Source: Gaetbulibacter_B jejuensis (GTDB lineage: Bacteria; Bacteroidota; Bacteroidia; Flavobacteriales; Flavobacteriaceae). From it: a stretch of 64,000 nt of DNA. The position numbers were made by a program, and so were the translations under genes. Each line of letters begins with the position of its first letter. Position 1 is the stretch's first letter. The notes beneath the pieces were generated by a model that saw nothing but the letters and a program-made list of their open reading frames with translations, had not been told where the DNA came from and ran no database searches. The stretch covers positions 1 through 64,000 of the forward strand of contig NZ_BAAAGF010000005.1 of assembly GCF_039524015.1 (NCBI RefSeq). Direction: 5' to 3'. Shown piece by piece: positions 17,338 to 26,178 of the stretch.

Positions 17338-17441
17338 TGATGATTAGTTTTAATGATTGATGTACTTATTTGACGTGCTATTTCAGCATTTGTTACAAAT
17401 CAGTTATCCTTCATTCTTAATTTTAATAAAATATAAAGAAG

Positions 17442-17560
17442 TGTCAGTTCGAGTAATTTTTAGTTTATAAAAATTGTATCGAGAACTATTTATTAGTACA
17501 AATTCTAATTCTCGATACAAATTTTACAATTTATGATTGCAAAATTCACTCGAATTGACA
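17442..17560. repeat. Nested inverted repeat, 119 bp
   Basis: Outer arms TGTCAGTTCGAGT (17442-17454) and ACTCGAATTGACA (17548-17560) pair at 12 of 13 positions; inner arms TTGTATCGAGAA (17474-17485) and TTCTCGATACAA (17509-17520) pair perfectly over 12 bp. Together they form a long cruciform or hairpin. It sits between a minus-strand and a plus-strand gene, away from either promoter. The layout is that of a dispersed non-coding repeat; TTCTCGATACA recurs inside the element at 54.3 kb. Confidence 0.8.
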
Positions 17561-17612
17561 AATTTGCCATTAAGCACATTAAGGTTTAATTTTTTTATAG
17601 TAGATTCGTGAC

Positions 17613-18671
17613 ATGAGGTTTAAAGCACTTTTTGTAGCCTTCGTTTTAATGTCGTTTTATGGTAAAGCGCAGCATTTATTTTCTGGTCAAATTGATAAAG
17701 CACATTGGCACGAAAACGTGTACCTATCTGTTATTGAAGACTACAGAAAAATTTCAGGTGTATATCCTGAACAAATTATAGCTAAGGTTACAGCAGATTC
17801 TTTAGGTTATTTTCAGTTTACAGGAAATCAGCTAGAAAACGAACATCGCATTTACAGAATTCATGTTGACAATTGCATTGAAAACGAACAAGACGCCAAC
17901 CATTTTAGCGGACATTGCGATGATAGCAAAGAAATTGTATTTATCGCCAAACACAACGACACCATTAATTTTCCGTTTTCTTTTAATAAACAAATGTTTT
18001 GCGATGTAAAATCTGACAACGAACAAGCTAATGCGTTTATAAAAATTGATTCGCTTAAAGAAGACATGCGTTTTGCTTTTGGTGAATTTAGAAGTGAAGC
18101 CAACCGTAAACTGAACAACAAAAAGTGGTTTAAAACACTACAGGATTATGGCAAACAACTTAACGAGCCAATTGCAGAGCTTTACATTTACGCATTCCTC
18201 TCAGAAAGAAGTAATAGTGTACATAGTTACTATCTTGAAGATTTAAAAAACAACAACTACTACGACGATTTATTGACTCGTTTAGAAGCGCGTTATCCAA
18301 ACTCGCCTTATACCAAACAATATAGGAGCGAGCTAACTTCAGATGAATACATACTATCCAACACCAGCGATAATTCTAACTTTAATTGGACCTATTTGCT
18401 CTATCTTTTATTAGCGATTTCTATCCTTGGGAACTTATGGTTTTGGTTAAAACTAAAAGCCAATAAAAGTCAATTCAATAAAACAACTAAAGAACAACTT
18501 ACCAATCAAGAGCAAAAAATACTAGATTTATTGCTTAACGATAACACTAATAAAGAGATTGCTGAAAGACTTTTTGTGAGTTTGAGTACAGTAAAAACAC
18601 ATATAAACAACATTTACCGAAAGCTAAACGTGCAATCTAGAAACGAAGCCAAGTCACTATTTAACAAATAG
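17613..18671 (+). CDS. Membrane-anchored one-component regulator with LuxR-type HTH
   Basis: 352 residues. Signal sequence (ends YGKAQ), an extracytoplasmic domain of about 240 residues with two nearby cysteines (DNCIENEQ, SGHCDDS), one transmembrane helix (about 260-280, LLYLLLAISILGNLWFWL), and a cytoplasmic C-terminal LuxR-type helix-turn-helix (about 297-350) with LTNQEQKILDLLL and TNKEIAERLFVSLSTVKTHI. The architecture implies direct sensing outside the inner membrane and DNA binding inside without a kinase. The sensor domain has a start resembling DUF4369-type proteins but I cannot assign it. The next gene, 18779, encodes a small DUF1573 protein and could be a target. Confidence 0.8.
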   Translation: MRFKALFVAFVLMSFYGKAQHLFSGQIDKAHWHENVYLSVIEDYRKISGVYPEQIIAKVTADSLGYFQFTGNQLENEHRIYRIHVDNCIENEQDANHFSGHCDDSKEIVFIAKHNDTINFPFSFNKQMFCDVKSDNEQANAFIKIDSLKEDMRFAFGEFRSEANRKLNNKKWFKTLQDYGKQLNEPIAELYIYAFLSERSNSVHSYYLEDLKNNNYYDDLLTRLEARYPNSPYTKQYRSELTSDEYILSNTSDNSNFNWTYLLYLLLAISILGNLWFWLKLKANKSQFNKTTKEQLTNQEQKILDLLLNDNTNKEIAERLFVSLSTVKTHINNIYRKLNVQSRNEAKSLFNK

Positions 18672-18778
18672 TTAATGAAATTCAAACCAGGTACTAGTAC
18701 TCATTTCAAACCCTAAAAATGTTCTTTTTTTAATTGTAATGTTGATGTTTGCGAAAGTATTAATCAAAAACAAACATT

Positions 18779-19210
18779 ATGAATTATTCAACATTACAAA
18801 ACAAGAACAACAGTTTAATTTTAAAATTATCATTAGTTGTTTGCTTGCTTATCTCAGGGTTCGGTTTTGCACAAGAGACAGCAAAAGCTGGTCAACTTAC
18901 TTTTGAAACAGAAGAAATCGACTACGGAACAATTGCACAACATGCTGATGGAGAACGCACATTTAAGTTTACCAATACAGGTGAAGCTCCAATAGTAATT
19001 TCAAACGTAAAAACCTCTTGTGGTTGCACAGTTCCTGAGTATTCAAGAACTCCTATTTTACCTGGTGAAACAAGTGAAATTACGGTAAAATACGCTACTA
19101 ACAGACTAGGAGTATTCAAAAAAACAATTACAGTAATGTCTAACGCAGATCAACCTACTAAAGTCCTTAAAATTAAAGGTGAAGTTCTAAAGAGTGATAC
19201 GGAAGGATAA
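18779..19210 (+). CDS. DUF1573 domain secreted protein
   Basis: 143 residues: signal peptide (about 1-31, ends GFGFAQ) and one DUF1573 immunoglobulin-like domain (about 40-138) with the family landmarks IDYGTIAQHADGERTFKFTNTG, the V-K-T-S-C-G-C-T-V-P cysteine motif, and PGETSEITVKYAT. DUF1573 proteins are very common in Bacteroidota and are exported, but their function is not established. It is 107 nt after the LuxR-type regulator gene and on the same strand; a separate promoter is not clear. Confidence 0.9.
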   Translation: MNYSTLQNKNNSLILKLSLVVCLLISGFGFAQETAKAGQLTFETEEIDYGTIAQHADGERTFKFTNTGEAPIVISNVKTSCGCTVPEYSRTPILPGETSEITVKYATNRLGVFKKTITVMSNADQPTKVLKIKGEVLKSDTEG

Positions 19211-19266
19211 TTATTAAAAACAGTTTGACACTTTTTAGAGTCAAAATGTTAAATCAACCTAAAAAG

Positions 19267-19300
19267 TTGCGTGCTAGTTGTGTTAAAAAATGTAATTTTG
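19267..19300 (+). promoter_or_regulatory. Promoter candidate for lysS
   Basis: TTG (19267-19269), 23-nt spacer, TAATTTTG (19293-19300, consensus match), 19 nt before the ATG at 19320. Confidence 0.5.
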
Positions 19301-19319
19301 CATTTCAAAATCAAATAGC

Positions 19320-21011
19320 ATGCAGCTTTCAGAACAAGAATTAGTAAGAAGAGAGAAACTCAACAAACTTCGCGATTTGGGAATCAACCCATATCCAGCC
19401 GATTTATATCCAGTAAACCATACCTCAAAACAAATAAAATCTGATTTTGAAGAAGGTAAAAAAGTAATTATTGCTGGTCGTTTAATGTCTCGTCGTATAC
19501 AAGGAAGTGCTAGTTTTGCTGAATTACAAGATAGCGAAGGTCGCATCCAAGTTTATTTTAACAGAGATGAAATTTGCTCTGGTGACGACAAATCAAAATA
19601 TAACGACGTTTACAAAAAACTTCTAGATATAGGAGACTTTATTGGTGTTGAAGGCACACTTTTTAAAACCAAAGTAGGCGAAAAAACTGTAATGGTAAAC
19701 GACTTTACTCTACTTAGTAAGGCACTTAAACCATTACCACAACCACGTGTAGATGCCGATGGTAAAGTTCATGACGCATTTACCGATCCTGAACAACGTT
19801 ACAGACAACGTTATGCTGACTTAGTTGTAAATCCTCATGTAAAAGAAGTATTCGTTAAGCGTACAAAACTGTTTAACGCTATGCGTCAGTTTTTTAATAA
19901 CGCTGGTTATTTTGAGGTTGAAACTCCTATTTTACAACCTATTCCTGGTGGTGCAGCTGCAAGACCTTTTGTAACACATCACAACAGTTTAGATATTCCA
20001 CTATACATGCGTATTGCTAATGAGTTATACTTAAAGCGTTTAATTGTTGGTGGTTTTGAAGGTGTATATGAGTTTTCTAAAAACTTCCGTAACGAAGGTA
20101 TGGATCGTACTCATAATCCTGAGTTTACAGCTATGGAAATCTACGTATCATACAAAGATTATAACTGGATGATGGATTTCTGCGAGCAATTATTAGAGCA
20201 TTGTGCTGTTGCAGTAAACGGAACTCCTGAAGCTACTTTTGGAGAGCATAACATAAGCTTTAAAGCACCTTACAAGCGTATTACAATGCGCGATTCTATC
20301 TTAGAATTTACAGGTTTTGATATTTATAATAAGACTGAAGACGAGATTCGAACTGCTGCAAAAGGCATGGGAATTGAAGTTGATGACACCATGGGTAAAG
20401 GTAAGTTGATTGATGAAATTTTTGGTGAAAAGTGTGAAGGCAACTACATACAACCAACCTTCATTACAGACTATCCAAAAGAGATGAGCCCATTATGTAA
20501 AGAACATAGAGAAAACCCTGAGTTAACTGAGCGTTTTGAGCTTATGGTTTGCGGTAAAGAAATTGCAAACGCTTACTCTGAGTTAAACGACCCAATTGAC
20601 CAAAAAGAACGTTTTGAGCATCAATTAAAGCTAGCTCAAAAAGGAGATGATGAAGCTACTGAGTTTATAGATTACGACTTTTTACGTGCGTTAGAATATG
20701 GTATGCCACCAACTTCAGGAATGGGAATTGGTATGGACCGTTTAATCATGTTCTTAACCAACAATCAAAGTATTCAAGAGGTATTATTCTTCCCTCAAAT
20801 GAAACCTGAAAAAAAACAGGTAGAAATGACAGAGGAAGAGAAACTAGTATTCAATATTCTAAAATCTAACTCACCAATTGACCTTAATGAGTTAAAAACT
20901 CAGTCTGCACTTAGCAACAAAAAATGGGACAAAACCATTAAAGGGTTAACTGGTAAAAAGTTAGCTAAAGTTAATAAAACTGATGACAGTCTATTGGTTG
21001 AATTAGCTTAA
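19320..21011 (+). CDS. lysS: Lysyl-tRNA synthetase, class II
   Basis: 563 residues. Charges tRNA-Lys. N-terminal OB-fold anticodon-binding domain (about 45-155, VIIAGRLMSRRIQGSASFAELQD), then the class II catalytic core with motif 2 (FRNEGMDRTHNPEFTAMEIY, about 250-270) and motif 3 (SGMGIGMDRLIMFLTNN, about 465-480). After the core (from about 500) there is an extra C-terminal helical segment of about 60 residues (EEEKLVFNILKSNSPIDLNE...), as is usual for Bacteroidota enzymes, which resembles a small winged-helix. Single gene with its own promoter and terminator. Confidence 0.98.
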   Translation: MQLSEQELVRREKLNKLRDLGINPYPADLYPVNHTSKQIKSDFEEGKKVIIAGRLMSRRIQGSASFAELQDSEGRIQVYFNRDEICSGDDKSKYNDVYKKLLDIGDFIGVEGTLFKTKVGEKTVMVNDFTLLSKALKPLPQPRVDADGKVHDAFTDPEQRYRQRYADLVVNPHVKEVFVKRTKLFNAMRQFFNNAGYFEVETPILQPIPGGAAARPFVTHHNSLDIPLYMRIANELYLKRLIVGGFEGVYEFSKNFRNEGMDRTHNPEFTAMEIYVSYKDYNWMMDFCEQLLEHCAVAVNGTPEATFGEHNISFKAPYKRITMRDSILEFTGFDIYNKTEDEIRTAAKGMGIEVDDTMGKGKLIDEIFGEKCEGNYIQPTFITDYPKEMSPLCKEHRENPELTERFELMVCGKEIANAYSELNDPIDQKERFEHQLKLAQKGDDEATEFIDYDFLRALEYGMPPTSGMGIGMDRLIMFLTNNQSIQEVLFFPQMKPEKKQVEMTEEEKLVFNILKSNSPIDLNELKTQSALSNKKWDKTIKGLTGKKLAKVNKTDDSLLVELA

Positions 21012-21035
21012 AAAACTAACACTATAATTTATTAA

Positions 21036-21066
21036 AAAGAACCGTTTATTAGCGGTTCTTTTTTTA
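21036..21066 (+). terminator. Terminator of lysS
   Basis: Stem AAGAACCG / CGGTTCTT with an 8-nt loop followed by a T-run, 26 nt after the lysS stop. Confidence 0.85.
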
Positions 21067-21199
21067 TGTATAAACTAAAAGAAAACATTTTAACAGCTCT
21101 TTTTGAGGAAAAAAACTAGCACAACACCGATTTAAACTGCTCATTAACAACTTTTTTTATTACATTCGCTCAGCTATTAATCAATTTTTAACCCAAACA

Positions 21200-22462
21200 A
21201 TGAAAAAACTTAGTCTAGCTTTAATGCTTATGTCATTATTTTTTTCGTGTAATAATGACGATGACCAAATTACAGTTCCTGAGTGTATAACTCCCTACAA
21301 CTTAACCGAAACCAATATTACATATCAATCAGCTATAGCGCATTGGGAAGACGACAATGTAGATGCTGTTTACAAAATTGAATTTGGTGTTAGTGGATTT
21401 CAATTAGGCACAGGACAATCATTTACAATTTATGATAACTCCTACTTATTTACAGGCTTATCAGCTAATACAACTTATGATTACTACGTAAAAACCATTT
21501 GCGACGTCAGTAACGAGAGTATTTTATCCAGTGTAAAAAGTTTTACTACGTTACCTAATCCTGTGATTCCGGAGTTTAAACCTACACTTTCTGAATTAAA
21601 TCTTTTTAGTGGAAATTTATCTAACTTACAACCTAGCACTTATACTTTTGAGTACGAATTACATTCAGCACTTTACACTGATTACGCTCATAAACAAAGG
21701 CTAATAGCTTTACCGCTTGGTGAAGAAATGATATACAACGGAGACGGTTTACCACTTTTCCCTGACAATACTGTTATTGCAAAAACCTTTTATTACAATG
21801 TTGACGACAGAGACGAGTCGTTAGGAAGAAACATTATTGAAACTAGAATTCTTATAAAGTTAAATGGCGAATGGGAAGCTGGTAATTATGTTTGGAATGA
21901 AGCACAAACAGAAGCTTATCTAGACAATGATGGTTTAGAACTTCCTGTAAGTTGGATTGACAATAACGGAGATACTAAAAATGTTAATTATAAAGTACCA
22001 TCTTATGATGATTGCTTTACTTGTCACCAAACTTATGGAGCAATGACTCCAATAGGACCAAAATTAAGAACACTTAATTTTAGCGTTGATGATGTTAACC
22101 AACTTCAAGCATTAAAAGACAGAATGTTTCTTGCAGGTCTTTCTGACCCAAGTACAGTAAGCACATTACCTAATTGGGAAGACACTTCTTTATCAACTCA
22201 AAAGCGTGTTAGAGCTTACTTTGACGTAAACTGCGCGCATTGTCATTCAGCTGGTGGTTTCCATAACGAAAGTTATTATGAAGCATTAAACTTAGACTAC
22301 GAATCAGATTTTGAAAATACTTTTATTTACGAAAGACGCTATAGCATAATGGCAAGAATTCAAACTTCAATTGAAGGCTACAGCATGCCTTTTATAGGTG
22401 TTACAACACCTCATCAAGAAGCGTTAGATTTAATTATACCATATCTAGAAACCCTAGAATAA
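21200..22462 (+). CDS. SO2930-like diheme cytochrome c lipoprotein with fibronectin type III domain
   Basis: 420 residues. Lipobox F-F-S-C (Cys17) followed by NNDDD. Residues about 30-118 form a fibronectin type III domain (YNLTETNITYQSAIAHW ... LSANTTYDYYVKTI). From about 125 the sequence follows the SO2930-type diheme cytochrome family: YTDYAHKQRLIALPLGE, NTVIAKTFYYN, IIETRILIKLNGEWEAGNYVW. Two heme-binding motifs are visible, C-F-T-C-H (272-276) and C-A-H-C-H (345-349). It should be an electron-carrying surface or periplasmic protein; partner and acceptor are unknown. Flanked by terminators, so monocistronic. Confidence 0.82.
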   Translation: MKKLSLALMLMSLFFSCNNDDDQITVPECITPYNLTETNITYQSAIAHWEDDNVDAVYKIEFGVSGFQLGTGQSFTIYDNSYLFTGLSANTTYDYYVKTICDVSNESILSSVKSFTTLPNPVIPEFKPTLSELNLFSGNLSNLQPSTYTFEYELHSALYTDYAHKQRLIALPLGEEMIYNGDGLPLFPDNTVIAKTFYYNVDDRDESLGRNIIETRILIKLNGEWEAGNYVWNEAQTEAYLDNDGLELPVSWIDNNGDTKNVNYKVPSYDDCFTCHQTYGAMTPIGPKLRTLNFSVDDVNQLQALKDRMFLAGLSDPSTVSTLPNWEDTSLSTQKRVRAYFDVNCAHCHSAGGFHNESYYEALNLDYESDFENTFIYERRYSIMARIQTSIEGYSMPFIGVTTPHQEALDLIIPYLETLE

Positions 22463-22480
22463 GAATAAACTTCACAAATA

Positions 22481-22515
22481 AAAAAGCAGCTATAAATCAA
22501 TAGCTGCTTTTTTTA
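22481..22515 (+). terminator. Terminator of the diheme cytochrome gene
   Basis: Stem AAAAGCAGCTA / TAGCTGCTTTT with a T-run, about 20 nt after the stop codon. Confidence 0.88.
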
Positions 22516-22622
22516 TACAACACTAATTTAACGTTAAAAAAATACTAAAAAACTCTAAAAGACCTCTAAAAATTTTCAAGTATTCCGTATTTTCACGCAT
22601 CTTAATTTAAAACCAACATATT

Positions 22623-25115
22623 TTGAAACGATTTTCTATTAAATTGCTTTTTGTTGCAACAGCGTTCCTAGCGTTCTCTTGTTCAACAACAAAAAAAGCA
22701 AGCAAATCAAAAACCTCAGCAAGTGCTTCAGCCAAAGCACCTTCTAAAAAACCAGGAAAAAACGACCCACAACCTTACAGTAAAGTAATCACAAAAGATG
22801 CTAAAAGTGATGCTGGTCTATTTACAGTTCATCAAGTTGATGAAAGTTTCTTTTATGAAATCCCTGATTCTCTGTTTGAGCGTGAAATGTTAATGGTAAC
22901 AAGAATAGCTAAAACTGCTAGTGGACTAGGTTTTGGTGGTGGAAAACAAAACGAACAAGTATTACGTTGGCAAAAGAAAGGTAACAAAGTAATTTTAAGA
23001 GTAGTATCTTACAATGTTGTTGCTGCTGACTCACTTCCAGTGCATGAAGCTGTAGTAAACTCAAACTTTGAGCCTGTATTATTTACGTTTCCTGTAAAAG
23101 CTATTGGAAAAGACTCTACAAGTACAGTAATTGATGCGTCTCCTTTATTTGAAAAAGATGTAAAAGCTTTAGGACTACCACAGTTTAGAAGAAGCGGTTA
23201 TAAAGTTTCTAGAATGGAAAGCGACAAATCTTTTATTGAATCTATTAAAAGTTACCCTCACAACATTGAAGCTAGACACGTAAAAACGTATGCAGCTGGA
23301 AATCCGCCTTCAAACTCTAGCACAGGAACTATTTCATTAGAAATCAACAACTCAATGATTTTGTTACCAGACAACCCAATGAAGCGTCGTTATTTTGACG
23401 AGCGTGTTGGATGGTTTACAAGCACTCAAACGGATTACGGACTTGGTGACCAAAGAAGTAAAACTCTTGAATACTTAGACCGTTGGAGACTAGAAGTAAA
23501 AGACGAAGACATTGAAAAGTTTAAAAGAGGAGAATTAGTTGTTCCTAAAAAACAAATTGTATACTACATTGATAGAGCAACTCCTGTAAAGTGGAGAAAA
23601 TATATTAAACAAGGAATCGAAGATTGGCAAGTAGCTTTTGAAGCAGCCGGTTTTAAAGAAGCTATTATAGCAAAAGACCCTCCATCTGTTGAGGAAGACC
23701 CAGAATGGAGTCCTGAAGACGTTAGATATTCTGTAGTACGTTATTTAGCATCTCCAATTCCAAATGCGAATGGACCTCACGTAAGTGACCCAAGAACAGG
23801 AGAAATTTTAGAAAGTGATATTAACTGGTACCACAACGTTATGTCTTTATTACGTGGTTGGTTCTTTGTACAAACTGCAGCTATCAACCCAGATGCTCAA
23901 AGCCCAGAGTTTAGAGATGAAGTTATGGGACGTTTAATTCGTTTCGTATCTGCTCATGAGGTTGGTCATACATTAGGTTTACCTCACAACATGGGAAGTA
24001 GTGTTGCTTACCCAGTTGAAAAATTAAGAGACGCTGAATTTACTCAAAAGTATGGTACTGCTCCTTCTATTATGGATTATGCACGTTTTAACTACGTTGC
24101 GCAACCAGGAGATGAAGGTGTTGCATTAATGCCAAACATTGGTGTTTATGATAAATATGCTATTGAATGGGGTTACAGACCTATTTTAGATAAAACTGCT
24201 GAAGAAGAAAAACCAATCTTAAACAGTTGGATTACTAAGCATGCTGGTGACCCAATGTACAGATTTGGACACCAACAAGTAGGTGATATTCACGACCCAA
24301 GCTCTCAAACAGAAGATTTAGGTGACGACGCTATGTTAGCAAGTGAATATGGTATTAAAAACTTAAAGCGTATTGTACCAAACTTAATCACATGGACAAC
24401 TGAAGCTGGAGAAGATTATGATGACTTACAGGAAATGTACGGTCATGTAGTGTCTCAGTTTAACCGTTACATGGGACACGTATCTAACAATATTGGTGGT
24501 GTATATGAGCATTACAAAACTGCTGAACAAGATGGTGTTGTTTATACTGCAGTACCTAAAGACCACCAAAAACGTGCAATGAAGTTTATACAAGAACAAT
24601 TATTTGATACTCCAGACTGGTTGATTGACAAAAACATTTTTGATCGTATTGAATATTCAGGTTCTGTTGACCGTATTAGAGGAATACAAGTAAGAACATT
24701 GAACAACATTATGAGCTTAGGTAAAATGCAACGTTTAACCGAAGCTGAAACATATAATGGTAACAATGCATATTCGTTAACAGACATGATGAAAGATATG
24801 CGTTCTGGTATTTGGAGTGAATTGCGTACAGGTAGAAAAATTGATACTTACAGACGTAATTTACAACGTGCTCATATTGATAGACTAGGCTATTTAATGA
24901 CTGCTGATAGTCAAAGAAAAGCTCCAGATTTTGGAGGATACCAAAAGTCTACTGCTGTTAACACAAGTCAGTCAGATATTAGAGCAGTTGTAAGAGCTGA
25001 GTTAAAATCACTTCGTAGCCAATTACGTTCGGCTCGTGGTGCTGATGAAATGAGTAGAATTCATATTGCTGATGCCTTAGAGCGTATTGATGCAATTTTA
25101 AATCCGAATGGATAA
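22623..25115 (+). CDS. Zinc-dependent metalloprotease (DUF5117/DUF5118/DUF4953 type), lipoprotein
   Basis: 830 residues. The start is a TTG at 22623: the signal peptide begins there (MKRFSIKLLF), the lipobox L-A-F-S-C puts Cys at 20, and no ATG is available. A low-complexity Lys/Ser/Ala linker follows, then the DUF5118 and DUF5117 regions and a metzincin-like catalytic site HEVGHTLGLPH with His445, Glu446, His449 and His455, and a candidate Met-turn SIMDY (Met484). The C-terminal part corresponds to DUF4953. It is probably an envelope-anchored peptidase; substrate unknown. Common in Bacteroidota. Monocistronic, with its own terminator. Confidence 0.88.
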   Translation: MKRFSIKLLFVATAFLAFSCSTTKKASKSKTSASASAKAPSKKPGKNDPQPYSKVITKDAKSDAGLFTVHQVDESFFYEIPDSLFEREMLMVTRIAKTASGLGFGGGKQNEQVLRWQKKGNKVILRVVSYNVVAADSLPVHEAVVNSNFEPVLFTFPVKAIGKDSTSTVIDASPLFEKDVKALGLPQFRRSGYKVSRMESDKSFIESIKSYPHNIEARHVKTYAAGNPPSNSSTGTISLEINNSMILLPDNPMKRRYFDERVGWFTSTQTDYGLGDQRSKTLEYLDRWRLEVKDEDIEKFKRGELVVPKKQIVYYIDRATPVKWRKYIKQGIEDWQVAFEAAGFKEAIIAKDPPSVEEDPEWSPEDVRYSVVRYLASPIPNANGPHVSDPRTGEILESDINWYHNVMSLLRGWFFVQTAAINPDAQSPEFRDEVMGRLIRFVSAHEVGHTLGLPHNMGSSVAYPVEKLRDAEFTQKYGTAPSIMDYARFNYVAQPGDEGVALMPNIGVYDKYAIEWGYRPILDKTAEEEKPILNSWITKHAGDPMYRFGHQQVGDIHDPSSQTEDLGDDAMLASEYGIKNLKRIVPNLITWTTEAGEDYDDLQEMYGHVVSQFNRYMGHVSNNIGGVYEHYKTAEQDGVVYTAVPKDHQKRAMKFIQEQLFDTPDWLIDKNIFDRIEYSGSVDRIRGIQVRTLNNIMSLGKMQRLTEAETYNGNNAYSLTDMMKDMRSGIWSELRTGRKIDTYRRNLQRAHIDRLGYLMTADSQRKAPDFGGYQKSTAVNTSQSDIRAVVRAELKSLRSQLRSARGADEMSRIHIADALERIDAILNPNG

Positions 25116-25138
25116 TTTACATTAGTAATTAATAACTG

Positions 25139-25170
25139 AAAAAGCTCCAGATAATTCTGGAGCTTTTTTT
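25139..25170 (+). terminator. Terminator of the metalloprotease gene
   Basis: Perfect stem AAAAGCTCCAG / CTGGAGCTTTT, 6-nt loop, T-run. Confidence 0.9.
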
Positions 25171-25205
25171 ATACAATAATAGCATAAATCAACAGTTAAA
25201 TAGTA

Positions 25206-26105
25206 ATGATGAAGCTTATCAAAAAGTATCGCAACCTCCTTTTAATAGTCTTTGTTATACTGCTTTTAATTCATTTTGTTTTAAAAGACAATTTCCCTTT
25301 AATCAGCACTGTATTTTACAGCACACCTCTTATAACCATTATTTTTTATGGTATTGTTTTATGCTTTATTTTTTGTAGAAAAAGAAAACTAGTTCTACTT
25401 CTTTCTGCTTTATTAACTCTATTAACTTTCTATTTTTTCAACAACTACTACTTCAACAATAAAGCAAGCGTTAAAAACACAACATCCTTAGTATTTTGGA
25501 ATGTAGCTAAAAAAAAACATTTTCCTATTGAAATAATTTCTAATATCATCCGCGAACATAACCCAAATATTCTATCATTTGTTGAAGCTGTAGATGTTTC
25601 AAACGAGGACTTAAACACTCTTAACAAATTACATTCTGAGTTTGAATTTAAAGTTTTGGAAGGAAACATGCTCATAGGAATTAAAGGTTCAATTATTGAA
25701 ACCAATTATCTTTCTAAAAGTGATAACTACAGATTCAACTTTATTAAAGCCTTAGTTAAAAACAAAGAACTTTCTATTTTAATGACTGATCTTTATGCAA
25801 GTCCGTTAAAAGACAAAACAGAAGCGTTTGAACAAATAGCACTTTACAACAAAACACACTCATTTGATTTTATTCTAGGTGATTTCAATACGCCTTATGA
25901 GAGTATTCATTTTAAACAGCTTAAAAACAACTTTACTAGTTTCCACTCTAAAAGCAACGGTTTTACAGCTACATGGCCTTTTGGTATTCCTTTATTGGAG
26001 TTAGATCAAATTTGGATTTCAAAAAAATTCAACCCTATAAAGCTAAACAAACACTACTTTCAAAATTCATCTGACCACGCTTTATTAGTCGCATCATACC
26101 AATAA
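25206..26105 (+). CDS. Membrane-anchored endonuclease/exonuclease/phosphatase family protein
   Basis: 299 residues. Three N-terminal transmembrane helices (about 9-25, 36-56, 61-79) are followed by an EEP-fold domain (about 92-299) outside the membrane or in the periplasm. The metal-dependent active-site residues of the fold can be seen: Asn in VFWNVAKK, Glu in LSFVEA, Asp and Asn in ILGDFNTP, Asp in LELDQIWIS and the terminal SSDHALLVASY. This architecture is common in Bacteroidota; substrates of the membrane-linked forms are not settled (phosphodiesters of nucleic acid or lipid). Either of two adjacent ATG codons could be the start. Confidence 0.85.
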   Translation: MMKLIKKYRNLLLIVFVILLLIHFVLKDNFPLISTVFYSTPLITIIFYGIVLCFIFCRKRKLVLLLSALLTLLTFYFFNNYYFNNKASVKNTTSLVFWNVAKKKHFPIEIISNIIREHNPNILSFVEAVDVSNEDLNTLNKLHSEFEFKVLEGNMLIGIKGSIIETNYLSKSDNYRFNFIKALVKNKELSILMTDLYASPLKDKTEAFEQIALYNKTHSFDFILGDFNTPYESIHFKQLKNNFTSFHSKSNGFTATWPFGIPLLELDQIWISKKFNPIKLNKHYFQNSSDHALLVASYQ

Positions 26106-26127
26106 ATAAAGCGCAAGCATTGAAACA

Positions 26128-26162
26128 AAAAAAGCTCTAGGTTTCCCTAAAGCTTTCTTTTA
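26128..26162. terminator. Bidirectional terminator between convergent genes
   Basis: Hairpin AAAGCTcTAGG / CCTAaAGCTTT with A/T runs on both sides, between the stops at 26105 and 26179. Confidence 0.7.
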
Positions 26163-26178
26163 TGTTAATGACTTTAAA

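Noticed and set aside
17138..17347. A 69-residue plus-strand open frame
   Set aside because: It is the shadow of the minus-strand Pmp3/YqaE gene (17179-17337), whose product has recognisable family motifs.
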